From assembly GCA_963969395.1 (NCBI GenBank), contig OZ017799.1:932501-996500 (forward strand): a stretch of DNA of 64,000 nt, in the 5' to 3' direction. The translations under genes and the position numbers were made by a program. Each line of letters opens with the position of its first letter. Within the stretch, counting starts at the first letter, position 1. Of this stretch, positions 1-13,589 are shown piece by piece. The stretch comes from Pseudoscleropodium purum (lineage: Eukaryota; Streptophyta; Bryopsida; Hypnales; Brachytheciaceae). A model generated the notes under the pieces. The model had not been told where the DNA came from. It saw only the letters and a list, made by a program, of their open reading frames with translations, and searched no databases.

Positions 1-1436
1 CATCTTAAATTCACCAAGTGTGAATAGTTGAGCATTTAGGAAAGGATCATTTTTACAAGCAAAAATTTGTTCACAAGAAATACACAAAATTAATTCCTAA
101 GGAACACTTGAATGACAAACACATCTTCCTTTCTTCATGAAATTGCTAAAATTGCTGCAAATCTTGGGACGATATTCAATTGCTCCTACAGATTGAATTC
201 ACACACTCTGAATAAATGAATGAAATTTCATCCACATTTTGCATGTTTCATCCATGCCTGTGGATGTAGACAGCTGCATCGCTCTGTACTTTTTCTACAA
301 AGCCCCAAATAAATGAAATAATAACCCTTGAATTAAGGGTTGAAGTACTTGATATAATTATGACACAACAACTGAATCTGTCTTGACAAAGGCAATAAGT
401 TTGTCCTGCCACCATCTTCATTGCACCCCACATGCATTCATCCAAAACTTCATATAAATTCATCCAAAACTTCCATCCACCTGCCCCATCGCAGCCAGGC
501 AGACGGGGAACTTCACCCTTTGCCTGCTTCATCTCGCCGTTTCCGTTAGATCGCCATACATCTTGGATTCCTCGTTCTGGTTGCTTGTCTTCTTCTGGGA
601 TTCTTCACCATTGTGAAAGTGAAGTTTGCGGATGAGTTCCCTAATACGACAATGCTATCAACACTTGCAGTGCTCGACATTATTGCTGCCGTTTCGAATG
701 ACTGCAACTTGATTGAAAGCTCTCAGTCCGCCTTGGATCTCGCATTCGATCGGGATCCGGAAGTCTTTTAGTTCTCGATCCTCGTGAGAAAGATCTCGTT
801 TTTTGCAATTCTGTTCTGGTTCTTTTGAGGTGGTGGGTGGGATTCAAGAGATTGAAATTGGATCTGGACATTGCAGTTTCAAATCTGGTTTGCAGCGACT
901 CAATCTCTTACGTCTACCTAGTGTGGAACACTTTATTTCGATCAGACGATTCTCTGCATTTTGCATTCACCTACAACAATATTCGCACTCTTGTGCTTCA
1001 ATGAGAGGTAGAGTGCGCACTATATTTCGGTACACACACTAAGTATAGTGGACAGAAGAGTGTATGTAGTGTTATTGGAAAATAGGGCAGCAGGCATTCG
1101 TATTTGGCCTTAGATTCCAGTCGTTGCCTTCGCCCTTCGACAATACAATGCTGAGATTTTCATTGCTAGCTGGAGTTGCTTCGTTTTGAGCATTTGATTC
1201 GAAGCTCCGATTGCAGCAGTTGCTGCGGCGTTTGGATGGCAATGGAAGCACAGCGGTTTAGGTTTAAGAGAAGGAGAAAACAGACAGAGGATGGCGACAT
1301 TGCAATGGGAGTAAGTCTGGGAGTGTGATAGTTTATTTCATACTCTGGCTATGGCGCTTGCGAAAACAGATGCATTATAATCCAGGGCGAGTGGTTTTAA
1401 TTTTCATCGAAAGGGGTGGAAGCAGGGGAATTAGCC
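1..1436. other. 5' flank and probable promoter/leader of the NPGR-like gene
   Basis: No convincing coding exon is visible here. The first 450 bases are AT-rich; GC content then rises toward the gene. The stretch from about 480 to 1400 probably holds promoter and 5' leader. A short ATG frame at about 1290 (MATLQWE then stop) lies next to a GTAAGT sequence, so a non-coding first exon spliced near 1311 is possible, but there is no transcript evidence for it. Confidence 0.4.
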
Positions 1437-4400
1437 ATGCTGTGCAAGTGTAGCAATCAGTTCAAGCTTGACGAGAGTGAGACTGGTCCATCGCTGGCCC
1501 ATGGTTCTCGTGAGCTCTCGGCGAAGCTGAGAGAAGGAGAGACGAAGCTCCTGCAAGGGAGCATTCGTGAAGCCGAAGTCTCGCTACGGGAAGCACTCTC
1601 CTTCAACAATGAGGTACACTCAAGAGTCATGCTCGTCCGTGTAGTTCATAAGCTAGTATTTGAAATTATGCGTATCCCTTGTTTTGCCTTCCTTTGGACA
1701 TGGATTCCCCAGCCAGAATTGGATTTCAGCTCGTGTAGGTCAACTGAGAATCGTTCTGTAATCATCTCAGAGGAAACCTACTTTGGCTTAGTCAGCTGAG
1801 TCAATGCCGAATAGGTCTGTGCGGATGTTCCGTGTTAACAAGCTGATCTTTTTTTGTTCCTCTCAATTTTGCTGTACTGTACTGTATATCTTTATCTGGG
1901 ACAGTAGTATATGAAACCTCCTGTGCAGACGTGATGTCTACTGGGTATTGAAGGCAAACGAAGTCCTATCCGAAGTATTGAGAACCCTAGTGTATTTAAA
2001 GTGTCAAAGGTCAAAATTTCAACTCTCAGAGAATGCCTTTTGTAAATTTTCAATTACAACCTAGGCAAGACAGGTTGCACAGCCTTACCCTAAAACCCTA
2101 CTCACTCAATACAAACTAGCCTCAATCTATTTGAAACGATCAATACAAGTGCAATAGTTTTGTTATTTCGATGGGGAATAACATCTACCTGGCTTTGCCT
2201 AGTACATAATTAGGCAGGCATTGGTTCTGAGTGTAATTTCCTGCCTTATGAAACAGGAAGCACGGGCATTGCTGGGTCGGCTAGAGTACGAAAGGGGCAA
2301 CTACGAAGTAGCCCTTCAAGTCTTGGAAGAGATCCAGGCACACACCGTTGCGTCTAGTATGCGGGTTTTCATTGCAGATTTCAAAATCCCGCAGTCTAAG
2401 AAAGGAAGGCAAAATAAAGATGGTGGTGGTGGACAAAACGGTGTCCTCGGTACCTTCTTACATGGCGCTAGTTTGCTTCTGGAAGCACTGTACCTCAAAG
2501 CCAAGTGCCTGCAGGAGCTTGATCGGCTTCCAGGTTCGTAGTTTCCTTCCTCTCAAGTTATTTGCAACTTGTGTTGGTTTTAGATCATCTACCATTTGAA
2601 CTCCCGTTAACTTCTACATATAATATTTTAATAAAACTTGAGGTTGTGAAATGTAACTGTTCGTAGCAAATGCTAAGCTCCCCCGGTTTGTAATTTTGTA
2701 CTGGGTACCTAACATGAACCGTATCGTGGGAAACGATATGCCAAGCCATTTCTGTTATCCAACGTAACCTCAATGATTGAATCTTGTTTCGATCAAAAGT
2801 CTAAAAGGTCAGGACAATGAGATCTAACCATGTTCCCCATCACTATCCAATTCTTGGTTGTGAACTCCGTAAAAATAGTTTCCATTCAGGTTCATGTGGT
2901 TGTAGTTGCTTTTCCTGATTCCCAATCCAAAATGTGTCATTTTCTGATTCTCCTACCATCCATGTGAATGAATGGTTGAAACGGGCTCCATGCATTGAGG
3001 GTCATAAGGTCATATTTTCCTCTCCCTGGTTGTAAGGTTGTAGTTTACTCTTCCTGCTTCTCAATGCAAAATGTGTGATTTTCTGGTTGTTCTCCTTCCA
3101 TCCAAAATGAACGAACGGTTGAAATGGGTCCCATGCATTGAGGTCACAGTTGTGGTATCCTCTACCTTCTTCTTGAAATGTCTTGAAATGTGTCCGTTTT
3201 AGGTTCTCTAAAAGGATTAGAGGCTTGCGAAACCGAATTCTCACGCCTGCTCTGTCCCCATCCCTGTGCAGATGCCACCCACGAGTGCACCCTCGTCCTG
3301 GACGCAATGGAGTCCGCCATCCCCGCCGGCTTGCCACCCGATTGGGGCCACACACGCCTTGCAGACATGCTCTCCCAATCCGTTACCCTCCTCCCACACC
3401 TTCTCTCCGTCACAGGTCACACAACCTCGGCCCTCCTAGCCTACCGCCGCGCCCTTCTCCGCTTCTCCTGGTGTCTCCCCTCCCCCGCTCTCATCCACAC
3501 CATGAAATCCCTCGCAATCCTACTTCTCTACAGCGGCTCAGACGCAACCCTAGAACCAACCATCCAAACCCTAAAACCTCCCACAGAGAACGCATTCACC
3601 CCCACCGAAGAAGCCATCCTCCTCCTGCTCCTCCTCCTCCGCACCATGACCCAAACCAAAGACCCCTCGTCCTTCGACCCCACCATCTTGGACCACCTCA
3701 CCTTCGCCTTTTCCACGAACTCCCAGCTCCTCTCTCTCGCTCACCACTACGAATCCCTCTTACCAGGTTCAATCCCCCGCCCCGACAGATGGTACAGCCT
3801 CGCGCTTTGCTACTCCCAGTCCCACCCCACGCGCGCCTTAAATCTTCTCCGCAAATCCTTAGCTCCCAAAGAACGCCCAAACCACGTCCCGTCGCTTCTC
3901 CTGGCCTCCAAGCTCTGCGTCACGGATCCGTCTCTTTGTGGGGAATCTCTCGGCTACGCGAAGTGTGCTGTGGTGAACACGAACACCGTGGGATACGAAG
4001 CGCGTGCGCTTCACTTGCAAGGAGTAGCCCTCAGATTGCACACGAAGATGTTCCCCGAAGCCGTGGAGATTTTACAGGAAGCGGTGGAGTTGGATAAAGG
4101 GGATTGTGCTGTGGTGTTTGATTTGGGTGTGGCGTTGGCGGAGACGAAGAGGACGAGAGAGGCACTGGAGTGTGTGAAGTGGTGTTTGGGGAGAGGGTTG
4201 CAGGGAAGTTTGCAGGGGCGGGTACAGGGGTGGCGAATGTTGGCGTTGATGTTGAGTGCGCAGGAGAGGTGGGGGGAAGCGGATGGGGTGTTGGAAGTGG
4301 CGTTGGAGGACGTGGGGATGGCGGTGGCGGTAGGGGAGAAGGGTCTGTTGTGGCGGACGCGGGCCAAAGTACAGGTATCGCTGGGGTTGCCGTTGTTGGC

Positions 4401-7108
4401 AGTGCGGAGTTATCAGTTGGTGCTGGCGGGGTTTCAAGCAGAGCGGAAGGATCGTGAACTCGGGGGTATGGCGGGGAAGGTGAGTCCGGTTGGTGTTAAC
4501 TTAGTGCACTTCCAAAATTTACGAGTTGTGCTATATTTGGAAAATGTGGTCATAGATTCTCAACTTCAAACTTCACTAAAATGTTTATTTTTGAATGGAT
4601 TTTTTTAAAGTTGCAAGTGGAGTAGAAATTATACTTTATAAGCTTTATTTTGAGTTAGTTTTGCTCAAAAGCAAAAGAAATTGTTTTGAATGTCAAAATG
4701 AAGTTTTAAGGAAAAAAACTCAAAGTATTGAAATACCTTGGATAGTAAACCACTTTTTTTTATAAACTACCCTATATAAAATTTAAAATCAACTAAAATG
4801 TTTTGAACTTTTTCAATGATGTGGATATAGCATTAATAAAGTTTCAAACAAAAAATGAATGAAAATCATTCATTCTAAATATGTATAGAGTGTATTTGAC
4901 CATCTTAAATACACAAACATTTTTGGGTTAATCCTAGATAGACAATGACATATGATTTGATTTTTGGGTGCATTCTTCATTTATATAATGATTTGGAAAG
5001 TCATCCATGGGATATTTGTATGTTGCTATGTCTTTACATGTTAATTTTGAAAAGACAAGACCTTTAATTAAAGTTTTCTTAATGTGTTGGTTTGGGGAGT
5101 ACTTACATCTAAATGCATATGAATAAGCAATTTTACATGGTGCCTATTATTGTGTGGGAAAAAGGTTTTGTGGGATCTAGTTTTAGTAGTTACAAGGGAT
5201 TTTTAGATTCCTTGAGAATGCATTTTTGGGATAATGTATGAGTTAACCATGAATTTTCAAATGCCACTCTAAGCAAGAATTTGTAGGGATTGATTTGAGA
5301 AAGGGGTCACAATTAGGTGTTTTTTCTTTATATAACAAGAATATTCATCTTATAGTGGGCCACAATACATGGGCAAGTCTACATTCAAGCAATTCTCCAA
5401 TGACAAGGAACCTTGATTCCTAAAAAGCAAAGAGTCCCTTGTGTAGAAATTCAAAAATGTTTTGGTAAATCCATCTTTAATTTGAATATTTTGGGCCACC
5501 ATAAGCTTACATTTTTTAAAATGGATAACTTCAATATGCAACATTTTCCATAGGAACATTAAGTAAGGTAACTACCCCTAATTAAATGTGACCAAATAAG
5601 CAACTAAGCTTTGTTCTTATTACTAAATTACCAAATTTTTGGTTGGATCTTCTTGAAATTCAGAAGAAGAATCTAGATTCTTTTCTTATATATTTTTTGG
5701 GCATTGAATAAATAAGTTATGAATTTCCAAAGTGTTCTAAATAATTTTTTCTGAAACCAACCCTAATCCCTCCTATATAGTAGGAGTACCTCTTAGGCAA
5801 GAATCTTGAAGAGTTGGTTCTAGATAGTGTGGATACCTTATATCTATTGAATGGGTAGCTAGCCCTAGTATTTTGTGGCAACCTCAAATCCTTCCTTGCC
5901 ATCAAAACACTAGCGAAAATTTCCACTCTGTCTATTTCGTCTATCTTATTTCCACTCTTTCTACAGTTTTGAAATGTGAATGAACTTGAAGAGTCCAGTG
6001 TTCCAAAGCACCCGTGCCACTGTCTCACCGTGTACTCGGTAGAAGATCATCCATGATCCTATTCAATCTATAAGCACTTTGATCTACCTAAAAGGACATT
6101 ACTCTTAAGACTGTTGATAATGTTTGTATGGTTTTCAAAAGGACAAAGATTATGAGATAGTATTGCAATGCTCTTCGTAATTATCGAATATGCGGTTGCG
6201 ACGTCGAAATGGGCTCCGCTAATGGTCTGAATTGGGACTGGGAGTGGCATTTGCAGGTGGGGCATTGCAGGGTGGAGGAAGCCGAGGTGTGGCATGATTT
6301 AGCCCGATTGTACACACAGCTGAAGCAGTGGCAAGACGCGGAAACTTGCCTTGAGAAAGCTCGATTGTTGGACTCTTTCTCGGTCGCTACCTGGCACAAC
6401 AGTGGTGAGATCATCCTTAACCAAATAACTTAGGTGCTGGAACTTTGTGGATGCTCGGAACTTCTCAAGTAAGAGACTGGAAAACGGAATATTTGAACGA
6501 TTTAATTTTGGTTTCCAGTTTTTGACTTCTGGAATCATTTGAATGACTTTGAACGTTTGAGAATCTCTGGATCTGGATCTATGTCTTAAGAACAGAGTCT
6601 TCGAAAACAGGATTGAGAATACCCCACGAATACAATGACTTTCTTTCAATTGCTTCTCCTACGAGTGGTTTATCATGTCTTCCTCATTCAAGCTCATACT
6701 TAGATGTTAATATTGAGGCAAGATCAATTAATGGGTGTTCTTGTGGATACATGTTTTGTTTGGGTTGTAGGATTGCTACACGAAGAGCGGGGTCACCTCC
6801 AAGAGGCCATGGTGTGTTACAACAATGCCCTTGCATTAGACGCGACCTACGTCGACAGCAAGGTCAAGCTGGGAGCTCTTCTGTGGAGAATGAATGGCCG
6901 ATCTGCCATCCCCATGGCCAAAAGCTACTTAGCGGAAGCGCTCGAGGCCGAGCCCACTCACGTGGAGGCCTGGTACCACATGGGAATATTGCACAAGGCT
7001 GACGGTCAGAAGCATGAAGCTGCCAAGTGCTTCCACGCTGCAGTGGTGCAGGAGCAGTCCTCCCCGGTTGAGAAGTTCTCTTCCATCACCCCCGCCTTAT
7101 TGTGGTAA
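1437..7108 (+). CDS. NPGR: NPG1/NPGR-type calmodulin-binding TPR protein, 5 exons, 738 aa
   Basis: Exons 1437-1613, 2257-2533, 3203-4479, 6257-6404 and 6771-7108 join in phase (0,1,0,1), all with GT-AG borders, to give 738 residues, the usual length for the family. The N-terminus (SRELSAKLREGETKL, SLREALSFNNEEARALLGRLEYERGNYEVAL) and the C-terminal TPR block (VWHDLARLYTQLKQWQDAE, WHNSGLLHEERGHLQEA, AWYHMGILHKADGQKHEAA, ending QSSPVEKF near the stop) match the NO POLLEN GERMINATION-RELATED family. In Arabidopsis these proteins bind calmodulin and act with a PI4-kinase complex at the plasma membrane; that role is known for the family, not shown here. The start is the ATG at 1437; an in-frame GTG lies seven codons upstream. 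Exon 3 is unusually long (1277 bp) and switches from C-ending to G-ending codons about half way. The exon 4 acceptor was chosen for phase; another AG at 6269-6270 would break the frame. Confidence 0.92.
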
Positions 7109-8237
7109 CGGTCACGAATCGTTGGGCATATCGATAGTCGAATCCCTCCTAGGGTTTATGAGCATCGATCGAGCCCCATTCAAGTGCAGGTACCCGTAAA
7201 CCGAGAAACACCCAACCACGACTGGGATTCTACTGCACAAAAACCTGGCAAATTCTTCGACTCCTACACATTTTCTGTTCCCTGTCGTGCTCGGATTCAC
7301 GACAGTGCATTCCACACAAGTTCGAATCGGCCAGTTTTTTTCGGCGCATGCTGTCCACTTTCCTGCAGCTTGTCCTTACTGGTAGTGCTAGCCACTCCAT
7401 TGAGTGGCTTCAGGCATTTGTGCACAATGGTGTAAGCCGAAGTCTCAGCTACCTTACAGTCGTAGGGCCATGAGAGGAAATGACCCGAGTCATACATACA
7501 AAACCCCAGAGAAATTACACGGCTTGGTTTACGTCGGTTTCAACTGCAAATAGAGGCTGAATATGTGCTCCAGCATACATTTCATCACTCCTGGTGTGAG
7601 TGAATTGAAGGTATGCTGCCAACCGTTATTCTAGTGCAAGTTTTGGAGTTTTTCGTAGTTGACCATTTCTGTGAAGTACATACTGGGCTGCATTGCGGTT
7701 CAGGATGCCAAACTCCTTGATCAATGAGGGTAACTAATTGCACATGAATGTAGAGCTGATGATCAAGTGAGGCTTCAGGAGTCGAAACTATGGTGTAGGA
7801 GAGATCATGTCTGGTAGCGATTCACCCTCAAAGGAAAAATATGCAATTCAGCCTGTTGTAGAATGCTCGGTCATCCTGTTGAAGACAATAGCCATGCAAA
7901 TTCTTTGTACGAAAATCGCTGCTCTTGGGCGATGGAACTCTGCCTGTTGAGCACTTGAAAAGCCTGCCAAATCTCTCCATGAAAATGAAAGCAGACAAGA
8001 ATGGTGTGGCTCTAAGGTTCTATTCACTTCAACCAAACCCTAACCATGTTGTGTAGTGTGAATGTGCTTGTAGATAGGTTTTGGAAATTGGGATTGGGAG
8101 AGAGTCAATGTCATAGTCTTTGCCCAAAGGACAAAGCCAATAAATTGAATGTCAATTGTTGCTTAGTAGGTGTGCAAAATGTGTGAGATTACTTCTAGTT
8201 TTAGAATGTTGTGTCAATGCTAAAATGGTGTTTGCAT
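7109..8237. other. 3' flank of the NPGR-like gene
   Basis: No second gene recognised. GC content stays moderate to about 7.5 kb, which fits a 3' untranslated region, then falls. Short open frames on both strands show no recognisable domain or splice-compatible partner. Confidence 0.4.
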
Positions 8238-8520
8238 AGGGCAATGCCTAAGGAGGGGATTTTGTGAAAAGAAGTGTTGATAAGGAGGTACATTGTTTTT
8301 GGCAAAACTTGCAACAAGTAGCATTGCTTGGTGTAAATTGTGGGGGGAATACTCTGTTAGGATGAACATAAAATGATTGAATGAAAATCGTATAATGCTT
8401 GATTATCTGGGAAAAAAATTGTGTAATTAAACAAGAAACCCTATTTATGGTATAGAATTTATGTGGGAAATTTATTGGACATTTTCCACTACCGTAGTAC
8501 CTCTTCAATTTCAGCACCTT
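8238..8520 (+). repeat. Dispersed repeat, copy 1 (second copy at 20278-20515)
   Basis: The series 'gggcaatgcctaaggag', 'gaatgaaaatcgtataatg' and 'cttgattatctgggaaaaa' recurs in the same order and orientation at 20278-20515 with scattered substitutions. It has no coding potential and no clear ends. Confidence 0.55.
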
Positions 8521-8686
8521 CTGTCAAATATTTAATAAAATTTGGCTTTCTAATATTGGCAGAAAAAATAAATTACTGCAATTTTCATTATCCTAAATAC
8601 TGAGTCAATAAAAAATTTCAGCAAGTAGCTCCAATAAGCAATTCCTCACAAAAAACGGAATTATTCAAAACAAGATCTTTATACAA

Positions 8687-8775
8687 ATTGTGTGATAAGA
8701 GGTAAAACAATCCATATGGGATATGTAAATAGTTAGGATTAGTAGGAATTCAACCACTCATAGTGAAGTCAAAAA
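8687..8775. repeat. Partial copy of the 58-59 kb inverted-repeat arm
   Basis: The sequence from 'gtgataagaggtaaaacaa' to 'ggaattcaaccactcatag' resembles 58860-58935, the right arm of the large inverted repeat (gtgataggaggtaagagaa ... ggaactcaattgcttatag). This shows the arm belongs to a dispersed family. Confidence 0.5.
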
Positions 8776-8829
8776 TAAGAAATGTGTTCAACGTAGAATT
8801 TCAAACTTCATTTTGGCATAGTAAACAAC

Positions 8830-10923
8830 TTTTAAAAAAAAGTAATTGGGCTAAGTTTATGTAGAAAATGAAGCTAACTTTCATCTCCATAAATCCTTTT
8901 GAGATTTTGATCCTTTAATCAAATGTTATGGACAAATTTCAAGGAGTTGGAAGGAACAGTTTTTTTGACATTTTTAAACATCCCCTTTTAATTTTGTTTA
9001 TAACTTTTGTTTAGAGGCTTGTAATCACAAATGGACTTTTGAAGATGAAAGTTAAATTTATTTCTCAAGTTTTCTTAGTTCAAAGGTTTTTTGAAAAAAT
9101 TTATTTCACTATACAAAAATAGAATTTAAAAGTTTATTTTGAATACAAGTACTATTTTTTTACAATGAGAGGTGAAGCTATCATCTTCAAATTACCCCAT
9201 ATCCTTTGGAGGTTCATGAAAGAAAATGAATTTCATTATAAAAGCAACCTCTCCATTTCTAACCCTCTCTTAGTTTCAATGAAGATATTCCTTGATATTT
9301 CCATCAACAAATCTCTTGTTGGTTGACGATCTTGTTGTTTTTTGTAGATACATGGTTGATGATCAATGGACTTTATATTGTACCTTCTTACTAATATTGG
9401 TTATTTTCTTTTCTTAAAACAACTTGGTCATTTAATTCTTTATGATTTTGGCAAGATTACTAAATCATAGATACTCACGTATTTCCACTAATTTTGGCAA
9501 TCAGCGTTGTAAGTTTTCAAGATTTTCAGCAATTATCATTATAATTTTCTGAAATTACAACATCTTCAAAAACAATTAATTTTTGCCAAAATTGAAGAGG
9601 TACTACAATAGTAGTTTATATTGTAGATAAAAGTGAAATGTAAATGTACTTATCGTTGGATAAAAAGGATGGGAAGAATCTTTTTTAGGCTTGTATAACT
9701 TCTTATCATTGACATATGTATGCAACATCTTGTGACATTATATTACAATTTAGGTCTCTCCAATGTTATTTACATTATCTATATACTTGCTAAAAGAAGG
9801 GACATCCAAAATTATTATTAATCATAAATTGAACATTTAAAAAAAAAATCTTGGACAATATTTATATATTTATTCATTGAAGCAAGGTACCACCTCAATG
9901 CTTGATCATTTGGTAATTCTAGATTAGCCACTCTTAAATGTATATCTATCAAAAAAAATTGCCTCAACTTCCTATCTTTGAATTCAAAATAATAATACTA
10001 ACATTCACATTTTATAGAATTAGTCATTTCTTTGAGGACCTTTTACAAAAAGTGAATTACTTTTGAAGAATATGAAAAAATACTCAAGGTGTAGAATAAT
10101 CCTATGTACCTTATAATCTTTGGTTCATTAGATGTATTAAGAAATATTTGTAACCAAAATTCACCTTTTACCATAGAAAAAAATTAAAATAGTACACTTG
10201 TTTCTTGCAGGAACTTCTTTTAATAGGATGCACAAAAACATATTAAATGTATACACTAGCTCGAAAAACTACATTTAGTTCTTACAATTAGGATAGCTAT
10301 TACAATTTTGTTTGGCACCAAGTCATTTGTATGCAAGTATATAAATAATTTAGTGATTGTAAGTTGTGACTTGAATGTCAATATAAAAGGCTCTAGAACT
10401 CAATTCTCATAAGTTGTCGAATGATATTCATATTTACAGGATAAAATTGCACAACGACTTCATTAATAGTGAGACATCTCTATATATGGACAAAATCTCC
10501 AACATGCTTTGTAGAACCATATCATTTGTCAAGGGACTAGGTTGGATTTACTTATCAAGAGTATATTAAACCTACTACCAATATAACAATTTCTTCTTAC
10601 TTTTGGACTATTAGATAAAAATATAGTGAGAATTTTCCTAGATTATCTTTCATCAAGAGAAAATGACAAAAATTAATCAAAACAATGGAAAAAAATATTG
10701 AAAGTGAATCATGACTTCAACGAAAATGCCTTCAAATGCAAAAAAACCCCTTCATTATTGTCCAAAAAAGAATAGAAAAGTGGCAAAAATAGCCAAATAT
10801 CCACATTTATTGATTGTTTTCCAAACAAAGGTCAATATAAGACTCTTTTTTTCTCCTCTTCTTCTTGTACTCAAATTCTAGTCCACCTAACAACTAGAGC
10901 AATTACTATGTGTGAAGGTTCGA
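8830..10923. other. AT-rich intergenic DNA
   Basis: Long runs of A and T with stop codons in all frames. No gene, RNA or well-bounded repeat was recognised. Confidence 0.6.
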
Positions 10924-11288
10924 TTCAACACTTAGGGGCGCTTCACATATGGGCCGACCAAGTTGAGAGGCTGTGGGAGTTCATGGCCAACTTTGGGTGA
11001 GAGTCCAAAGAAATAGGCAATAAATGGACAATTCAACGAACTCTCGACTAAAGTTTGGGTCACCACTTTGTGGCAACCCAAACTTTGGTCGAGAGTCCGT
11101 CGTGAGGCCATTGCCACGTAGGAGCTTGGGTTTCCATGTAGGCACTTTAGAGGGTGACGGACTTTGAATTGTGCCGCCTTGTGTGAAGGGTCGAGAGGCC
11201 AAAGTCAGGGTTTTCTGAAATTTGATTGGTGGAGGCCGACGAACTCTCAACCTTTGGCCCATATGTGAAGCAGTGCTTACATGTTGAA
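10924..11288. mobile_element. Foldback (MITE-like) element, about 365 bp
   Basis: The outer ends are inverted: 'cttcacatatgggcc' at 10941 is mirrored by 'ggcccatatgtgaag' ending at 11270. The match continues more loosely outward to TTCAACA (10924) and TGTTGAA (ending 11288), and inward through 'gttgagag/ctctcaac'. The centre holds a second, much tighter hairpin (11040-11060 with 11076-11096, 20 of 21 bases pairing). Single-stranded, almost the whole element could fold. It encodes no protein. Target duplications could not be fixed, so the exact ends are uncertain. Confidence 0.7.
11040..11096. repeat. Near-perfect hairpin, 21-bp arms, 15-bp loop
   Basis: Left arm ACTCTCGACTAAAGTTTGGG(T) and right arm (A)CCCAAACTTTGGTCGAGAGT pair with one mismatch. 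The CTCTCG/CAAAGTTTGG sequence also recurs in looser form at about 10990-11010, so the element is built from repeats of one motif. Confidence 0.85.
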
Positions 11289-13589
11289 ATTGCATTTCTA
11301 TGTTAGATTCTCAGGGATCCATCGCACCTTACACCATTCACAAAACGACTTGCAACATTTTTTTTAAACAAAGATGACTTAATTTATGCCAAATGTAACT
11401 TCCATATAGGATATTATCTAATAAAAAATTACCAACAATTTTATACTAATAATGTTCATAAAGATCTTTATATACAATTTTCTATCATTGTGTATGATTT
11501 TGACTGTGGTCGTTGTCTTTCATAAATATCTTAGGCCATAGCTCCTGTACAATGGTGTTGCAGTTGTAATAAAAGTACATCGTAGGGGTGGGAGCCATTC
11601 ATCATGAACTAAAATGACATAAGCTTACTTGCTCATAATAAAAATCCAGTTGGCCATGTCGAGTACGGCAATAAATTTTTTATTTTGTATAACTTATATG
11701 GTGGTACATATGTATTGATATCTGCACTCCAGACAATCATTGAATTTTGACATGTCCGAGTGGGACTAATGTATAAAACTTCTTGCATTTTTTAGACTTG
11801 GAAATATCCAGAATTTAATGATTTTAAGACACTTTTGACTTGAATGAATGTAGTGTTCTTCAGGCAACCCTAAGCTTAAGGTAAGAGGCTCTTAAAGCGT
11901 GCATTTAAGGGCTGTATGCGTTTTTCATGTGTTTTCTTGGATGGGATTATTTTTAATTCATTTTTTAGACAAAGAAAAATAGATTCTAATTGAATCTAAA
12001 CACTTTTGTATTTTCTAAATCATTTTTTAATTATTTATGAATTTTCAAACAAGATGAGTCATAGGTCCCTTTTTGTGACCCTAAGTCTTCCATAAATCAT
12101 TCACTTGCAACTTCTCAAGAGAAATGGGGAAAGCAAAGAGAATGATTGGCTCTTGCAATAAATAATAGTTTTTTTCATTGATTCATTCAATGATTGTAAA
12201 AGGTTCATTTAAAGAACACCTCTAGTCTATTACAACCGTGTCTACATGGGCGGTTCTAAATGACCCTCCAACATTCAAACTTCCTACCTTAATCTTTGAA
12301 GGATGATGGTAAGCCCAAAAGTGGTTGATGGATGATTTTATTGTTCATTGTCGGAAAAAAGAATGTACTTCAGTATTACAGTATTGGATTTGATCATCAA
12401 AATAATTTTGGTGATTACTTTAGTCATAGGGGCTATGTTGTTTTAAAGGTTGTTATTGTAAAGCAAATTCGAAAACAATAACCTCAAACAAATTGCATCA
12501 AAGTTTAAAAAAGAATCAAAGATATGGATTTTTCTAAATATTAGAGACTAAGTAAATAGATTTTTTAATTTATTTTTATTTTTTGAAACAAACATATTCA
12601 AGAAACACATGTCAAAGGATTTTCCAACTATTAGGAAGAGAGGTTGATTTCACACAAGGGAAAAGACTTGTGGCCACCGAGTATCAAACCTATGTCCATA
12701 TGATTTAGCTTGGGTACCTCTGTCACCACCATCTCTCAGTAGTTTAGGATCATCTTGGACCAAAGTAATTACATTTTTGATGTCACATAAGCTTATAACA
12801 ATTTGGAAATGGAAGATGGAAACTCACAAATGTACCAGTGAATGACCCCAAAATCATTCTTGTGAACATCTCCCAAATCAATGTCTATCTATCTACATGG
12901 AAGAAATGGATTTTGGAGTATCTATCCCAAAAAACTTTACCCCTTTGTAACTTTTGCATACAGTACCCAAATGTCACATTCTTGGGTGCATTAGAACCTC
13001 CCTTCACTTGTAAAAAAGAAACATGAAAACTCAATCAGTTGAATAATAGTAAACTAGGCACAGTAGCAAAAAGCCTAGTGTTGGTTTGAGGGGGTGCGCA
13101 GTGCCCACCTTATCTGATGCAAGATGCCTATGACAAACCAATCCAGCCAGAACAGACAGCAGATCATTAAGAGAATTATGTTACAGTAATTCCAGTGACT
13201 GGAAAAAAATGGCTATTAATTCCACAGTATTTGCAGCCAAGGAAATTCATACCCAGGCATTCTATCTTTCCTACACATTCATTCATTCATTCAAATCATA
13301 CTGGAGTGCTGTGTCTGAAGGCCTAGTGCCACAGAACCCATGACCTGGAGCAGGTGAACCAGATCTTGTAAGAACAATTGATGGCTTTGGCTTCTTCTTT
13401 TTTTTCTGTTTTTTTCATTTCGAGAATAGTTATAATAAATGTTTTCTTTTTAGGAACAGAAAAACTCATATCATGGTATTCTCAGCTCATACACCCCATT
13501 CAAAGTTCCCTACTGCTGACAGCTTGTGGAGTGACACCACGGACTCACTCGCCTTTACAATATAATTGTGGTGAAGCTCTCCACAATTA
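11289..13589. other. AT-rich intergenic DNA
   Basis: No gene was recognised. A small ATTC tandem (CATTCATTCATTC) lies near 13280. GC content rises slightly at 13.05-13.6 kb without a supported exon. Confidence 0.5.

Noticed and set aside
3183..4097. 304-codon Pro/His/Arg-rich frame on the + strand
   Set aside because: Shadow of NPGR exon 3 caused by its C-rich codons; wrong frame for the conserved protein.
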